From an uncultured Sulfitobacter sp. (GTDB lineage: Bacteria; Pseudomonadota; Alphaproteobacteria; Rhodobacterales; Rhodobacteraceae): a DNA stretch of 64,000 nt. Location of the stretch: contig NZ_CANMQD010000001.1 in assembly GCF_947499945.1 (NCBI RefSeq), forward strand, positions 1,798,001 to 1,862,000. Reading direction: 5' to 3'. The notes under the pieces are model-generated. The model was not told the DNA's origin, ran no database searches, and saw nothing but the letters and a program-made list of their open reading frames with translations. Positions within the stretch are counted from its first letter, which is position 1, and every line of letters starts with the position of its first letter. This document shows, one piece after another, positions 17,254-25,521 of the stretch. Both the position numbers and the translations under genes were made by a program.

Positions 17254-17978
17254 TCTCTCCAAGTCGAAAAGTTCCAAAATTACGCTTTGAAAAATCCGAA
17301 TGGGTCGTTCTGGGCCTGATTTTAGTCTATTCGTTCATTCCTGTCATCGGCGGGATGATACGGGTCCTTGAGCTTGCAGGCGGACCACAAATCGCACCAG
17401 CGAACTCTCGGGCACTGCTTGCGCCGCTACCTATTACCCTGCACATCCTAAGCAGCATTCTGTTCTGCATCGTCGGCGCTCTTCAATTCATACCAAGTCT
17501 GCGACGCCAACGCCCGGCGGCGCATCGCCCCATCGGACGGGTGATTGCGGTTGCGGGATGTGTTTCCGCGCTCAGTGGTCTGTGGATGACGCACTTCTAT
17601 GTCTTTCCGGAGGATCTTCAGGGCCCATTACTTTATTGGGTGCGGATGGTTTTAGGCACTGCAATGATCGGACTCATTATCTGGGCGGTGATCGCAATCA
17701 GATCCCGCAACGTTTTCCAACACAGCGCGTCGATGGTGCGGGCCTATGCCATCGGTCAGGGCGCGTCGACGCAGGCCGTTGTGGGCATTGCTTGGATCAT
17801 CGCTGTTGGCGCCGAAGCGATGGGCCCCCTCCGCGACGGTTTGATGATTTTCGCGTGGGTGGTCAATCTGCTCGCCGCAGAAATCTTCATCTGCGCAATG
17901 CTGAGGCCGCTACAGCGTCGGCAAAACCATTCGTCACTGCCTCCTATTCGGCCTTCAACACCAAGAAACGAGATTTGA
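17250..17978 (+). CDS. DUF2306 membrane protein
   Basis: A 242-residue protein with about seven hydrophobic helices (first WVVLGLILVYSFIPVIGGMI). It matches the DUF2306 family through LHILSSILFCIVGALQFIPS, followed by RPIGRV, the pattern in which an early helix histidine and the HRxxGR loop are conserved. The family is predicted to be an integral membrane protein without a known function; a haem-binding role has been suggested for similar His patterns but is not shown. It starts at the ATGA overlap with the methyltransferase and is followed by the small membrane protein after one base, so all three form one operon. Confidence 0.78.
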   Translation: MISPSRKVPKLRFEKSEWVVLGLILVYSFIPVIGGMIRVLELAGGPQIAPANSRALLAPLPITLHILSSILFCIVGALQFIPSLRRQRPAAHRPIGRVIAVAGCVSALSGLWMTHFYVFPEDLQGPLLYWVRMVLGTAMIGLIIWAVIAIRSRNVFQHSASMVRAYAIGQGASTQAVVGIAWIIAVGAEAMGPLRDGLMIFAWVVNLLAAEIFICAMLRPLQRRQNHSSLPPIRPSTPRNEI

Positions 17979-17979
17979 A

Positions 17980-18381
17980 ATGACGTACCAAAATGGCAAT
18001 CCCCGTCCTCTTTTGTCGATCCTTTGGGTCTTTATCATCCTGAATTTCTTTGCACGCGATATTCATGAATTGGGCCGCCCCGGCATGCTGGAACAGATGA
18101 TCTCCGGCACAATTGACGGGGTCGTCGTCACAGAAATGTTGATGCTATTCGGAGGGATCATGATAGAGATCCCGATCTTGATGACAGTTCTCGCATTGCT
18201 GTTGCCACATGCGGCCAATCGATGGGCGAACATTGGGGTTGGCCTTTTAACGATGGTCACGATCGTCGCGATGAACCTCAAACCCGACCTAGACAACGTC
18301 TTTTTCATGGGTATTCAGTTGATCGCCTTGGTCGGCATTATTGGGGTGGCATGGCGTTGGCGTGGCCCAGAGTCGATATAA
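17980..18381 (+). CDS. Small four-helix membrane protein (DUF6326-like)
   Basis: A 133-residue protein with four hydrophobic segments (LLSILWVFIILNFFARDIHE, EMLMLFGGIMIEIPILMTV, NIGVGLLTMVTIVAM, FFMGIQLIALVGIIGVAWRW). The RDIHELGRPGM loop after helix 1 and the EIPILM centre resemble DUF6326 family proteins, which have no known function. It begins one base after the DUF2306 stop and is the last gene of the LysR-linked operon. The 182 bases after it are empty until the recombinase remnant. Confidence 0.65.
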   Translation: MTYQNGNPRPLLSILWVFIILNFFARDIHELGRPGMLEQMISGTIDGVVVTEMLMLFGGIMIEIPILMTVLALLLPHAANRWANIGVGLLTMVTIVAMNLKPDLDNVFFMGIQLIALVGIIGVAWRWRGPESI

Positions 18382-18563
18382 GTCCTAACTCCAAAACTGG
18401 CAAAAGTGTGGCTGCATAGTCCAATAGGACGTCTAAACCCCGATAGCTGTAATTCGTAAATCGTGCAGCATCGATCGATCGGGGCTCAGCGCTGCCGTAG
18501 GAAGTATCATACGATCAAGAGCGCTTCGAAATGACGAATGGCTCCAACCGTTCGTCAGAATTC

Positions 18564-19195
18564 TCAGATATCAATCCGCTCGGAAATGCTCAGCGCGTCT
18601 TCGAGCTCAACCCCCAGATATCTGACGGTGCTATCAATTTTTGTGTGGCCTCGCGACATCTGAACAGCACGCATGTTGCCTGTCTTGCGATAGATTTCCG
18701 CCACCTTTGTTCAGCGCATGCAATGGGTGCCATAGCCGCTAGGTTCTAAACCAATCGAGACAATCCAATCCCGAACCAAGCGCCCATACTGGCGTGTTGA
18801 TATGTGCGGTCGATCATGGAATCGACTCGGATACAAAAAATGGCACCTGATCATTTCCGGAGACTTGATCCAGTTGGTCACAGTTTCTCATGTGTGTTCA
18901 GCCAGTTCAAACTGGACAGGCTTGTTCGTTTTGCTTTGAACGACGGACACTCTTTCACGAATTCTGTCGTCCCTGAGTAGGTCAATGACCTTCAGTGACA
19001 CCAAATCGCAACCGCGTAACTTGCTATCTATTGCGACGTTGAACAATGCGAGATCGCGGAGATTACACGCTAGTTCGAGGCGAGCGCGGATGGCCCAGAC
19101 CTGTTTTGGTGGAAGCGGGCGCCTTTGCCCGACGAGGTGCCCCTATTCCAGGCTCTTCGTTTTGGGGTGGCCGCGGGAAGTTGAACTCTTGGCAT
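18564..19195 (-). pseudogene. Inactivated tyrosine recombinase/integrase
   Basis: Read on the minus strand from ATG at 19195, the frame gives VQLPAATPKRRAWNRG, then needs a one-base shift (near 19137-19143, in an AGGGGC run) to continue HLVGQRRPLPPKQVWAIRAR, DLALFNVAIDSKLRGCDLV, SKTNKPVQFELAEHT, then TGA (18888-18890), then ETVTNWIKSPEM, FHDRPHISTRQYGRLVRDW, IGLEPSGYGTHCMR, a second TGA (18711-18713), and TKVAEIYRKTGNMRAVQM, RGHTKIDSTVRYLGVELEDA, ending at 18564. The H-x-x-R, G-H and nucleophile Tyr (VRYLG) motifs of a roughly 200-residue tyrosine recombinase are all there. Both stops sit where family members usually have Arg, as expected for CGA to TGA changes. It is nonfunctional unless recoded. 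Confidence 0.9.
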
Positions 19196-19407
19196 GATTT
19201 GGCCTTCATCCAACCCTCCTGCCCAAAAATCAACACAGCGCTGACTACGTATTATAGCCTAAATCAAATGACGGCTTCGCCGCTGGCGCGTCATCAAGTG
19301 TTTCTGCGAAAGCAAAAGACAGCTTGGAGCCTAACGTTACAGAATTTCTGCGTTGCTGTGAATGTCAGGTTTGGCCGATGTGATACGACCAAACCCCAGA
19401 CGTTGTT

Positions 19408-19821
19408 CTAGTCGCCATGAGCGGAGGTCCGCATCCGCGCAAGGTGATCATCCCACCCCTTGTCCAGCGCTAGTGTAAGTCCATAGGCTTCTGCCCCTTG
19501 TGGCAGACCTTCATGTCGCAGGGATAGATTTGTGCCGCCCGGAACTTCGGTTAGAAGCCATCTGACCGTGCTGGACTGATCCCCCATTGGCGCAATGGCA
19601 AAGGTGTACTCAAGCTGCGTGAACGGCTTTGCGACAAGGACCTTGCCCCACATAAGCTTATCGCCGCTCTCAGTGCCAAACATTTCATAATCGCCTTCGA
19701 CCAGCGCTGTCTTCGGCTTGTGGAACCAGATCGCCAGCTTGTCGGGGTCGGTCAGATATGCCCAGACTTGTGCCGGTGTTGCTTTGAGATATATTGATTT
19801 CTGGAGTATGGTGTCGGTCAT
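19408..19821 (-). CDS. SRPBCC (AHSA1-type) domain protein
   Basis: A 137-residue protein of the activator-of-Hsp90-like SRPBCC fold: KSIYLKATPAQVWAYLTDPD at the start, KLAIWFHKPK, and the C-terminal helix motif GWDDHLARM. Such proteins are hydrophobic-ligand binders; no catalytic residues are recognisable. It overlaps the upstream ArsR gene by four bases (ATGA) and is the last gene of a three-gene operon. ArsR plus AHSA1-type SRPBCC is a very common gene pair in proteobacteria, where the SRPBCC partner is often the regulated product, with unknown function. Confidence 0.87.
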   Translation of the reverse strand: MTDTILQKSIYLKATPAQVWAYLTDPDKLAIWFHKPKTALVEGDYEMFGTESGDKLMWGKVLVAKPFTQLEYTFAIAPMGDQSSTVRWLLTEVPGGTNLSLRHEGLPQGAEAYGLTLALDKGWDDHLARMRTSAHGD

Positions 19822-20138
19822 TGCATGTCCTTTTCTATTTCATCTTTAAGAGTGTTGAGGCGCTCGTCCCAGAAGGCATCGAAGTAATCGAACCAGCTCA
19901 TTACTTTCTTCAGCCCATCCGTGTTCAGCGAATTCAGCCGTGACCTGCCCTCTGCTTGAACCGAGATGAGATTGCCTTCGCGAAGGATCGTCAGGTGTTT
20001 TTTCACCGCCGCCCGGGTCATCTGAAAGTTGTCAGCGACTTCGGCAATCGTCATGTCGTTGTTCGCAAGCAATTGAAGAATATTGCGTCGGGTAGGGTCG
20101 GCCAACGCCCGAAATCCCATCTGTTCAGCGCCTGTCAT
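19818..20138 (-). CDS. ArsR/SmtB-family winged-helix regulator
   Basis: A 106-residue winged-helix protein. FRALADPTRRNILQLLANND is the hallmark of the ArsR family, followed by the HTH (MTIAEVADNFQMTRAAVKKH) and a wing with a YFDAFWDERLNTLKD tail typical of the ArsR subgroup that accompanies SRPBCC proteins. There is no metal-binding cysteine motif in helix 3, so metal sensing is unlikely. It overlaps the cupin stop and the SRPBCC start by four bases each. Met7 is a possible alternative start. Confidence 0.88.
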   Translation of the reverse strand: MTGAEQMGFRALADPTRRNILQLLANNDMTIAEVADNFQMTRAAVKKHLTILREGNLISVQAEGRSRLNSLNTDGLKKVMSWFDYFDAFWDERLNTLKDEIEKDMQ

Positions 20139-20560
20139 TGTGCTACGGGCTGGAAATCAAATGCCCCATCTTGATAGAGGTAAGCAATGCATGGCTCATC
20201 GGATACGCATGCAGAGATATGCGCCAAACCGCTTGAAATTCGGTAGTAAGAACCGGGTCCGATTACTCTGGCTGCGTCAGGATCATCGCCGTTGGCATAG
20301 TGGGTCATTTCACCTTGCAACATGACCCCAAACATATTTGCAGATTTCACATGTGGCGGGCTTATCGTGCCAGCGGGCAATCTGACAAGGGCCTGATAAG
20401 GCTCTGCAAACCGATCCCCCTGTAGAGCAGAAAATGCGACGCCTTCGGGCGTTACCTCCCAAACATAATCGTCCGCGTCCAATAATGTGATCTGCTCGGC
20501 GTGTGCAGATAGTGGCGCAATGAGTGATGCGATAATTGATGCCAAGAATGCTTGTTTCAC
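20135..20560 (-). CDS. Exported cupin-like protein
   Basis: A 141-residue protein with a cleavable signal peptide (KQAFLASIIASLIAPLSAHA) and a small beta-barrel domain of cupin/DUF4437 type: PPHVKSANMFGVMLQGEMTHY and GPGSYYRISSGLAHISACVS contain the histidines expected of the two cupin motifs. The predicted location is the periplasm. It is the first gene of the operon with ArsR and SRPBCC, whose coding regions overlap it by four bases. No enzymatic role can be assigned. Confidence 0.75.
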   Translation of the reverse strand: MKQAFLASIIASLIAPLSAHAEQITLLDADDYVWEVTPEGVAFSALQGDRFAEPYQALVRLPAGTISPPHVKSANMFGVMLQGEMTHYANGDDPDAARVIGPGSYYRISSGLAHISACVSDEPCIAYLYQDGAFDFQPVAQ

Positions 20561-20572
20561 TTTGATCCCTTT

Positions 20573-20618
20573 ATGATACTATTTGGTATCATTTACATAC
20601 GAAACTAAATGGTATCAT
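20573..20618. promoter_or_regulatory. Repeated GGTATCAT operator before the cupin-ArsR-SRPBCC operon
   Basis: ATGATAC (20573-20579) and GTATCAT (20586-20592) form an inverted repeat with a six-base centre. CTATTTGGTATCAT (20579-20592) is repeated as CTAAATGGTATCAT (20605-20618) 26 bp away with two mismatches. The sites lie 13-58 bases upstream of the cupin start on its promoter side, as expected for repressor binding. Autoregulation by the ArsR protein is the simplest reading but is not shown. Confidence 0.65.
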
Positions 20619-21101
20619 GTCAAGTCACATCGTGATTAGGGAGAAGCGTAAAGCAGACGCTAAACTTTAGAGGTCCAACGGTCGTTATGTCCCGCAGTCT
20701 GTGAATTCGACCTCTGATCCCTACTGCACTCTGCACGAATGGCTGGTTTTCCCGCCGCGCGGCAGCACCGAATTTTACGCTGACGCAGCATTTTCCACGC
20801 TGCGAGCGCATGCAGAAGGAGAAGCGAATTCACACCAAGGGCTCTAAGCTGCCGTTAGCTGCGATTGCGATCGTCGCTTGTCTGAGTTTCGCATGCCGAT
20901 GGTGGCTATGCAGACCTAGCTGCGACTGGCTGGTAATTCACGAACGTCCGATTTTATTGCGATTTCAAAAATGAACTGATGTCGTTCAAAGTGCCACCTC
21001 CATTTTCCTGAACCCAAAGACAAAGCGCGAAAACGCCGTTTTTATTGCCAGCTACTATTGGCGATGCACGTCAGAAGTCTTGAGACCGCTTGATGCACCA
21101 G
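20619..21101. other. Gene-free gap
   Basis: About 480 bases between the ArsR operon promoter and the hydrolase gene. No frame of more than about 60 codons with a ribosome site or recognisable motif was found on either strand. The gap shows no clear repeat or RNA fold that I can support; old, heavily decayed coding sequence is possible. Confidence 0.5.
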
Positions 21102-21950
21102 TTATATCTCAAACACATCCAGATCTTCCAAAATCCCTGAAGCACTTCCAAATTGATCATTGAGATCGGCAATCGCCTTTTGATGCCCTTCGGGGCTGTC
21201 CATATGCACGCGAAAATGGCTCAGATACAGCCGTTTGACGCCAACACTTTGAGCCATATCAGCCACCTGCGCAGGATCAGGGCAAAAGGCTTGCGTCGCT
21301 GGGTGCAATTGTTCACCCGACCCGCGATAGCACCAATGGACGGCAAAATCGGCATCACGGCACAGGTTCGCGATGTCATCGCACAATCCTGTATCCCCCG
21401 AGTAGACGAACTTTTTCCCGTCTGCCTGCACCGCGAACCCAAGGCAATCGAGGATCGGTTCGGCATGGGTCGCTTTGGCAGCAGTGAGCGTCCATCCGTC
21501 CCCTTCATATGTAAAACCTGCCGTAATCTCGGTCACTTCGGGCGCAGGCCAAGGGCGCGGCAGGGTGCCGCCACGGGCGACCCATACCTGTTGGCTTTGC
21601 GGCAACTCCGTGCGGGCGCGCAAATCGTTGTTCAGCACGCCATTGCGCCCGAAATAGCCGTCGGTAATTGCCGCCAAAGGTTTCGGTCCAAACACTTTCA
21701 GCGGGGGCGCCCCTTCGTCCCATGCGGCATGCACCAAGCGGGCATAGTCCATCATGTGATCGCTGTGATAGTGGGTGAAAAACAGATGTGTGATGTCGCG
21801 GGGCAAACGGCCCGAGCGGATCAGATTATCAAAGACGCCCCCACCACAATCCAGCAGAATACGGTCACTGCCGATTTCCAACAAAAACCCTGACGATGCG
21901 CGGCGCGCATAGGCTTCGGGAGATCCTGAACCGAGGACCGTGAGCCTCAT
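21102..21950 (-). CDS. Metallo-beta-lactamase-fold hydrolase
   Basis: A 282-residue hydrolase with the THYHSDH metal motif (His60, His62, Asp64, His65), a first-strand RLTVLGSGSPEA and later FVYSGDTG and YLSHFRVH, giving the full two-metal site of the RNase Z/arylsulfatase-like branch of the superfamily. Its start overlaps the sulfatase stop by four bases, so it is translationally coupled and probably acts in the same pathway. It may hydrolyse a lactone or ester released by desulfation, or itself be a phosphodiesterase- or sulfatase-like enzyme; the substrate cannot be read from sequence. Confidence 0.85.
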   Translation of the reverse strand: MRLTVLGSGSPEAYARRASSGFLLEIGSDRILLDCGGGVFDNLIRSGRLPRDITHLFFTHYHSDHMMDYARLVHAAWDEGAPPLKVFGPKPLAAITDGYFGRNGVLNNDLRARTELPQSQQVWVARGGTLPRPWPAPEVTEITAGFTYEGDGWTLTAAKATHAEPILDCLGFAVQADGKKFVYSGDTGLCDDIANLCRDADFAVHWCYRGSGEQLHPATQAFCPDPAQVADMAQSVGVKRLYLSHFRVHMDSPEGHQKAIADLNDQFGSASGILEDLDVFEI

Positions 21951-23365
21951 GTTGCTGGCGGGGGTGTCGCCCCCGTTGCGCCGAGTTTCAAGGCCGCTTC
22001 CCTGCCGCCATGATGCGCGATCAAAGCGTCCTGATCTGCAAAGGCCTGCGCGTTGACGGTTTCGGGGTCGATCATCTTTTGCAGCTCTGCCGTGAGGTCC
22101 GCTATTACATCTGCAAAGGCAGGATCACCCGCAAGATTTGTTGCCTCTTCAGGGTCTGCCATAAGGTCAAACAGCTCTGTTTCAAATCCGATGTAGGTGT
22201 TGAGCTTATAGCGCCCCTTGCGCAGCATATACGCTGCAGAGACTGCACCAACAGCGTGGTACTCGCTAAATATTACGCGGTCGGGGTCCTCTGCCTGCGC
22301 CGCGATCTCCGTCAGCGGCTTGCCCGCGCAGTCAAATGTGAGGCCGAAATGGGCGGGTATCGTTGCGGATATGTCCAACAGGTCAACTGGCGTAGCGCAA
22401 GTGCCAACCGCAATATCGGGCCCTGCCATGATCAACGGAACCGAGACGGATTCCTGATAGAGGTTCGACTTTCCCCAAAGCCCACGCGCCCCGAGATTAT
22501 CACCGTGGTCGGAGGAATAGATCACGGTGGTATCCTTTGATAGCCCAGCCTGCTCAAGTGCAGTCATAATACGCCCCACATTGTGGTCCATCCACGTCAC
22601 GAGGCCGTAATAGGCCGCCACAGCGTCTCGACGTTCGGCTTCGGATTTGAACCGTGCCTCGCTGTCCATCTGCGCATTTTGTAGCTCCACCCATGGATGC
22701 CGCTTATAGCCCTCGTTGGGGTTCATCTTGGGCGAAGGCAGGCTGTCGGGCGGATAAAGGTCAAAGAACTCTTGAGGAACGACCAGTGGGAAATGCGGTG
22801 CGACAAGCCCGACGTAAAGACACCAAGGCGCATCATCCTGCGCATGATCGGCCAGCCATTCCACCGTGCGGTCCGTCACAGCCTGATCATAGTCGGTGTA
22901 TTTACTGGTCCCTGCGCCGATGTGCTCACCCAACATGCGCGGCGCAGGTGTGATCCGTTCCCCCGTTTCTCGAATTGATCCCCATACCATCCCGACGCCG
23001 CCTGCGACATGCATGGGGATATGCTCATGGTCAAAACCTGCGGGATCGCCCGCTTGGCGGTAGTGAAGTTTGCCGATGCTTTCCACCGGAATGCCTGCAT
23101 TTTGCAAACAATGCCCCCACCCCGGGATTTGCCCGTGATAGGGCATTGCATTGTCCCACAGACGGTTCTGGTGGGCATATTGCCCTGTCGCAAAACTTGC
23201 CCGTGCAGGCACGCAGATCGGCGACGGCGTATAGGCATCGGTAAAGCGCATGCCGCGTGCCGCCAATGCATCAAGGTTCGGCGTCTGAACAAAGGGATGG
23301 CCCGCACAGCCCATAGCGCGGGCTTGATGCTCATCCGACAGAATGACCAATAGGTTTGATGTCAT
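21947..23365 (-). CDS. Formylglycine-dependent sulfatase (copy 1)
   Basis: A 472-residue alkaline-phosphatase-superfamily sulfatase. The maturation motif ICVPARASFATGQ contains the Cys-X-Pro-X-Arg site (Cys51) that FGE converts to formylglycine. The early metal ligands (ILSDEH) and the DHGDNLGARGLWGKSNLYQE region of the metal site are present, followed by the C-terminal sheet. There is no signal peptide, so it is predicted cytoplasmic. Its start overlaps the MarR stop by one base (TGATG) and its stop overlaps the hydrolase start, forming one operon. The sulfate ester cleaved is unknown. Confidence 0.9.
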   Translation of the reverse strand: MTSNLLVILSDEHQARAMGCAGHPFVQTPNLDALAARGMRFTDAYTPSPICVPARASFATGQYAHQNRLWDNAMPYHGQIPGWGHCLQNAGIPVESIGKLHYRQAGDPAGFDHEHIPMHVAGGVGMVWGSIRETGERITPAPRMLGEHIGAGTSKYTDYDQAVTDRTVEWLADHAQDDAPWCLYVGLVAPHFPLVVPQEFFDLYPPDSLPSPKMNPNEGYKRHPWVELQNAQMDSEARFKSEAERRDAVAAYYGLVTWMDHNVGRIMTALEQAGLSKDTTVIYSSDHGDNLGARGLWGKSNLYQESVSVPLIMAGPDIAVGTCATPVDLLDISATIPAHFGLTFDCAGKPLTEIAAQAEDPDRVIFSEYHAVGAVSAAYMLRKGRYKLNTYIGFETELFDLMADPEEATNLAGDPAFADVIADLTAELQKMIDPETVNAQAFADQDALIAHHGGREAALKLGATGATPPPAT

Positions 23366-23838
23366 CAGGTCTCTACCTTTTCCGCTGCTCGCTCAAGAAT
23401 GGCCAGCATGCGGCGCAGGTTCGCAACATCTTCGGCGCTCAGATCGGTTTGCAAATTCTCTTGCCGCCGCCGCATCTTGGGTAAGGCTGTATCAAACACC
23501 TCTTTGCCCTCGGACGTCAGGCTAAGGACATGAACCCTATTGTCCTTGGCATGCTCGGACGAGGCAACAAGCCCCTCTGCGATCAACGATTTCACATTGC
23601 GACTGACAAGGCCCTTATCCATAGCGGTGTATCTGACCAATTCCGATGCCGTTACCGTCTCGGCCCCGCCGATGAAGGCCACCATGCGCCACTGGTTCAG
23701 CGTCACACCAACACTGTCGCTGAGGATTTTGGTCGCTTGCGTATTCAACTTCTGATGTAGGCGCGAAATCCGGTAGGTCAGAAAATGGTTCAACTGTGCA
23801 AGTTGCGGATTAAAATCTTTTTGCTTTAGGTCGTTCAT
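23365..23838 (-). CDS. MarR family regulator of the sulfatase cluster
   Basis: A 157-residue MarR protein: dimerisation helix (HFLTYRISRLHQKLN), helix-turn-helix (VTASELVRYTAMDKGLVSRN) and wing (EHAKDNRVHVLSLTSEGKE). It is the first gene of the minus-strand sulfatase/hydrolase operon and is divergent from the TTT transporter/sulfatase/FGE operon. A perfect 18-bp palindrome lies between the two starts. It is therefore the probable substrate-responsive repressor of both arms. The inducer is inferred to be the imported sulfate ester or its desulfated product. Confidence 0.88.
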   Translation of the reverse strand: MNDLKQKDFNPQLAQLNHFLTYRISRLHQKLNTQATKILSDSVGVTLNQWRMVAFIGGAETVTASELVRYTAMDKGLVSRNVKSLIAEGLVASSEHAKDNRVHVLSLTSEGKEVFDTALPKMRRRQENLQTDLSAEDVANLRRMLAILERAAEKVET

Positions 23839-23880
23839 CGGTCACCTCTTACACCGAGCATCACCCGTCCTACTGGTATC

Positions 23881-23898
23881 GTCAACTAATTAGTTGAC
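23881..23898. promoter_or_regulatory. Perfect 18-bp palindromic operator
   Basis: GTCAACTAATTAGTTGAC is a perfect palindrome of the size and base pattern of MarR-family operators. It sits in the 108-base divergent promoter between the MarR gene (start 23838) and the TTT binding-protein gene (start 23947), where a bound dimer could repress both directions. Confidence 0.85.
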
Positions 23899-23946
23899 GG
23901 GGCAACCTTCTTGTGACTTTCTGGATTTCAAATCTGGGAGGATTCT

Positions 23947-24897
23947 ATGAAAAACCTATTTGTAGCCGCAGCCGCGGCCATTTCTATCGCAGCATCCGCT
24001 GTTGCTGTTCAGGCGCAGGACTGGACCCCGCCAGGTCCGATCAAACTGATGATCGCCTTTGCCGCAGGGGGTGGTGCAGATACCCAAGCACGCCTGATCG
24101 CGACCGAGCTTGAGAACCGCTTGGGATGGGAGTTCATTCCAGAGCAGGTCACGGGCAAAGGGGGTGTTAACCTTCTCAACGAGATGAAAGACCAACCCAA
24201 TGACGGAACAGTCATCGGGATGATCGTCGCGGAATCACTGGGCTACAACCTCTACACCGCAGACATTGGCCTCACGCCAGAAAACTTCACTGCGATCACA
24301 ACAACTGCGGGTACCCAGATGGGTATCGTTGCGGGTGCTGCAACAGGCTGGACCTCGTTTGAAGATATGGTCGCTGCGGCGAAAGGCGGCCAGGAGATCC
24401 GCTTTGGCGTGATGAGCCAACGCCTGGGCGAACTCGCATACCTTGTGGGCAAGGCGCAGGGCATTGACCTCAACATCATCTCCGTAAAAGGGGGGCGCGC
24501 CGTGCTCAATGGCGTGACTGCCGGTGATATGGACGTGGGCTTTATGGCGGGTATTCAGGCACCGGGTGTAAAAGCAGGGGACCTTGTCAATCTAGCCTCC
24601 GGCATGGCTAAGCCACTGGATCAAACACCCGATGCACCAACGCTGCCTGATCTCGGCGTAGATTTTGACGGAGCGGCAATTTTCATGTTCGCAGGCCCCG
24701 CTGGCATGCCTGATGATGCGCGCAACGCGATCGCCTCTGCGATTGCCGAAGTAACATCTGACCCAGAAACCGAAGTTGGTGCACTGATCGCGCGTGCTTT
24801 CGGCGGCCCGCTCACAATTCAAGGTGCGGAACTTGATGCGATGGTGGCACGCGACTTCGCTGAATCCGAGGCTCTGATCAAAGCGGCTTCTGAATAA
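23947..24897 (+). CDS. TTT transporter substrate-binding protein (TctC/Bug family)
   Basis: A 316-residue periplasmic binding protein. A standard signal peptide (residues 1-24, ending VQAQ) precedes a Bug-fold domain beginning PPGPIKLMIAFAAGGGADTQ, the loop region that clamps carboxylates in tripartite tricarboxylate transporters. It is first in a five-gene operon followed by TctB- and TctA-type membrane subunits. Bug proteins usually bind carboxylates and some aromatic acids, so the imported compound is probably an organic acid or a sulfated organic acid; the identity is unknown. Confidence 0.9.
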   Translation: MKNLFVAAAAAISIAASAVAVQAQDWTPPGPIKLMIAFAAGGGADTQARLIATELENRLGWEFIPEQVTGKGGVNLLNEMKDQPNDGTVIGMIVAESLGYNLYTADIGLTPENFTAITTTAGTQMGIVAGAATGWTSFEDMVAAAKGGQEIRFGVMSQRLGELAYLVGKAQGIDLNIISVKGGRAVLNGVTAGDMDVGFMAGIQAPGVKAGDLVNLASGMAKPLDQTPDAPTLPDLGVDFDGAAIFMFAGPAGMPDDARNAIASAIAEVTSDPETEVGALIARAFGGPLTIQGAELDAMVARDFAESEALIKAASE

Positions 24898-24957
24898 GAC
24901 TTCACTTCTACGGGCGTCCTGAAAGGGACGCCCGTATTGCATTTGCAGGAGCATTCC

Positions 24958-25521
24958 ATGACAGGGCAATCGCGATCCAACCTCTATCTCGGGCTGTTCT
25001 GCATCGCTTTCGCTTGTGTGCTGATGTTCATCTGGATTCCGCTGGACACAAAGACAGGGATCGTCGTCAAAGCACGCGGCAAATACAATATCGGGGACGG
25101 GTTGGCCCCCACAGTCGCAGCTGTTTTTGTCTTGTTGGGCGGCCTCCTAATGCTGCTGGAACGAAACGCTACCGAACAATCCGTGATACGAAAAAACCAA
25201 CTTAAATTTGTGGCAAGCCTGACTTTGGTGATCATCGCAGGCTTCACGATCATGCGGTTTGCGGGGCCTGTCGCGGTCGAGTTAACCAAACTCTTCCGCG
25301 CCGAGCCTCTGGAGTACCGCCTGCTGCGCGCCACGGCGGGATGGAAACACATCGGGTTCATTTTGGGCGGAACGTTTATGATCAGCGGTCTGATCGCCGT
25401 TGTTGAGCGGAAACTCACCCGCCGTGCCATCCTGACTGGCATCATAGCTGTACTTGTCCTTATTGCAGCGTTTGATTTGCCGTTCGACGATCTGCTTTTG
25501 CCTCCCAACGGCGATGTCTGA
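24958..25521 (+). CDS. TTT transporter small membrane subunit (TctB family)
   Basis: A 187-residue protein with four or five hydrophobic helices, the usual size for TctB. The ATG at 24958 follows GCAGGAGCATTCC; an in-frame ATG seven codons earlier overlaps that ribosome site and is less likely. Its stop overlaps the TctA start (TGATG). TctB is the small subunit of the tripartite tricarboxylate transporter. The middle RNQLKFVASLTLVIIAGFTI segment and the C-terminal helices fit this fold; the sequence family is highly variable, so the assignment rests largely on gene order. Confidence 0.83.
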   Translation: MTGQSRSNLYLGLFCIAFACVLMFIWIPLDTKTGIVVKARGKYNIGDGLAPTVAAVFVLLGGLLMLLERNATEQSVIRKNQLKFVASLTLVIIAGFTIMRFAGPVAVELTKLFRAEPLEYRLLRATAGWKHIGFILGGTFMISGLIAVVERKLTRRAILTGIIAVLVLIAAFDLPFDDLLLPPNGDV

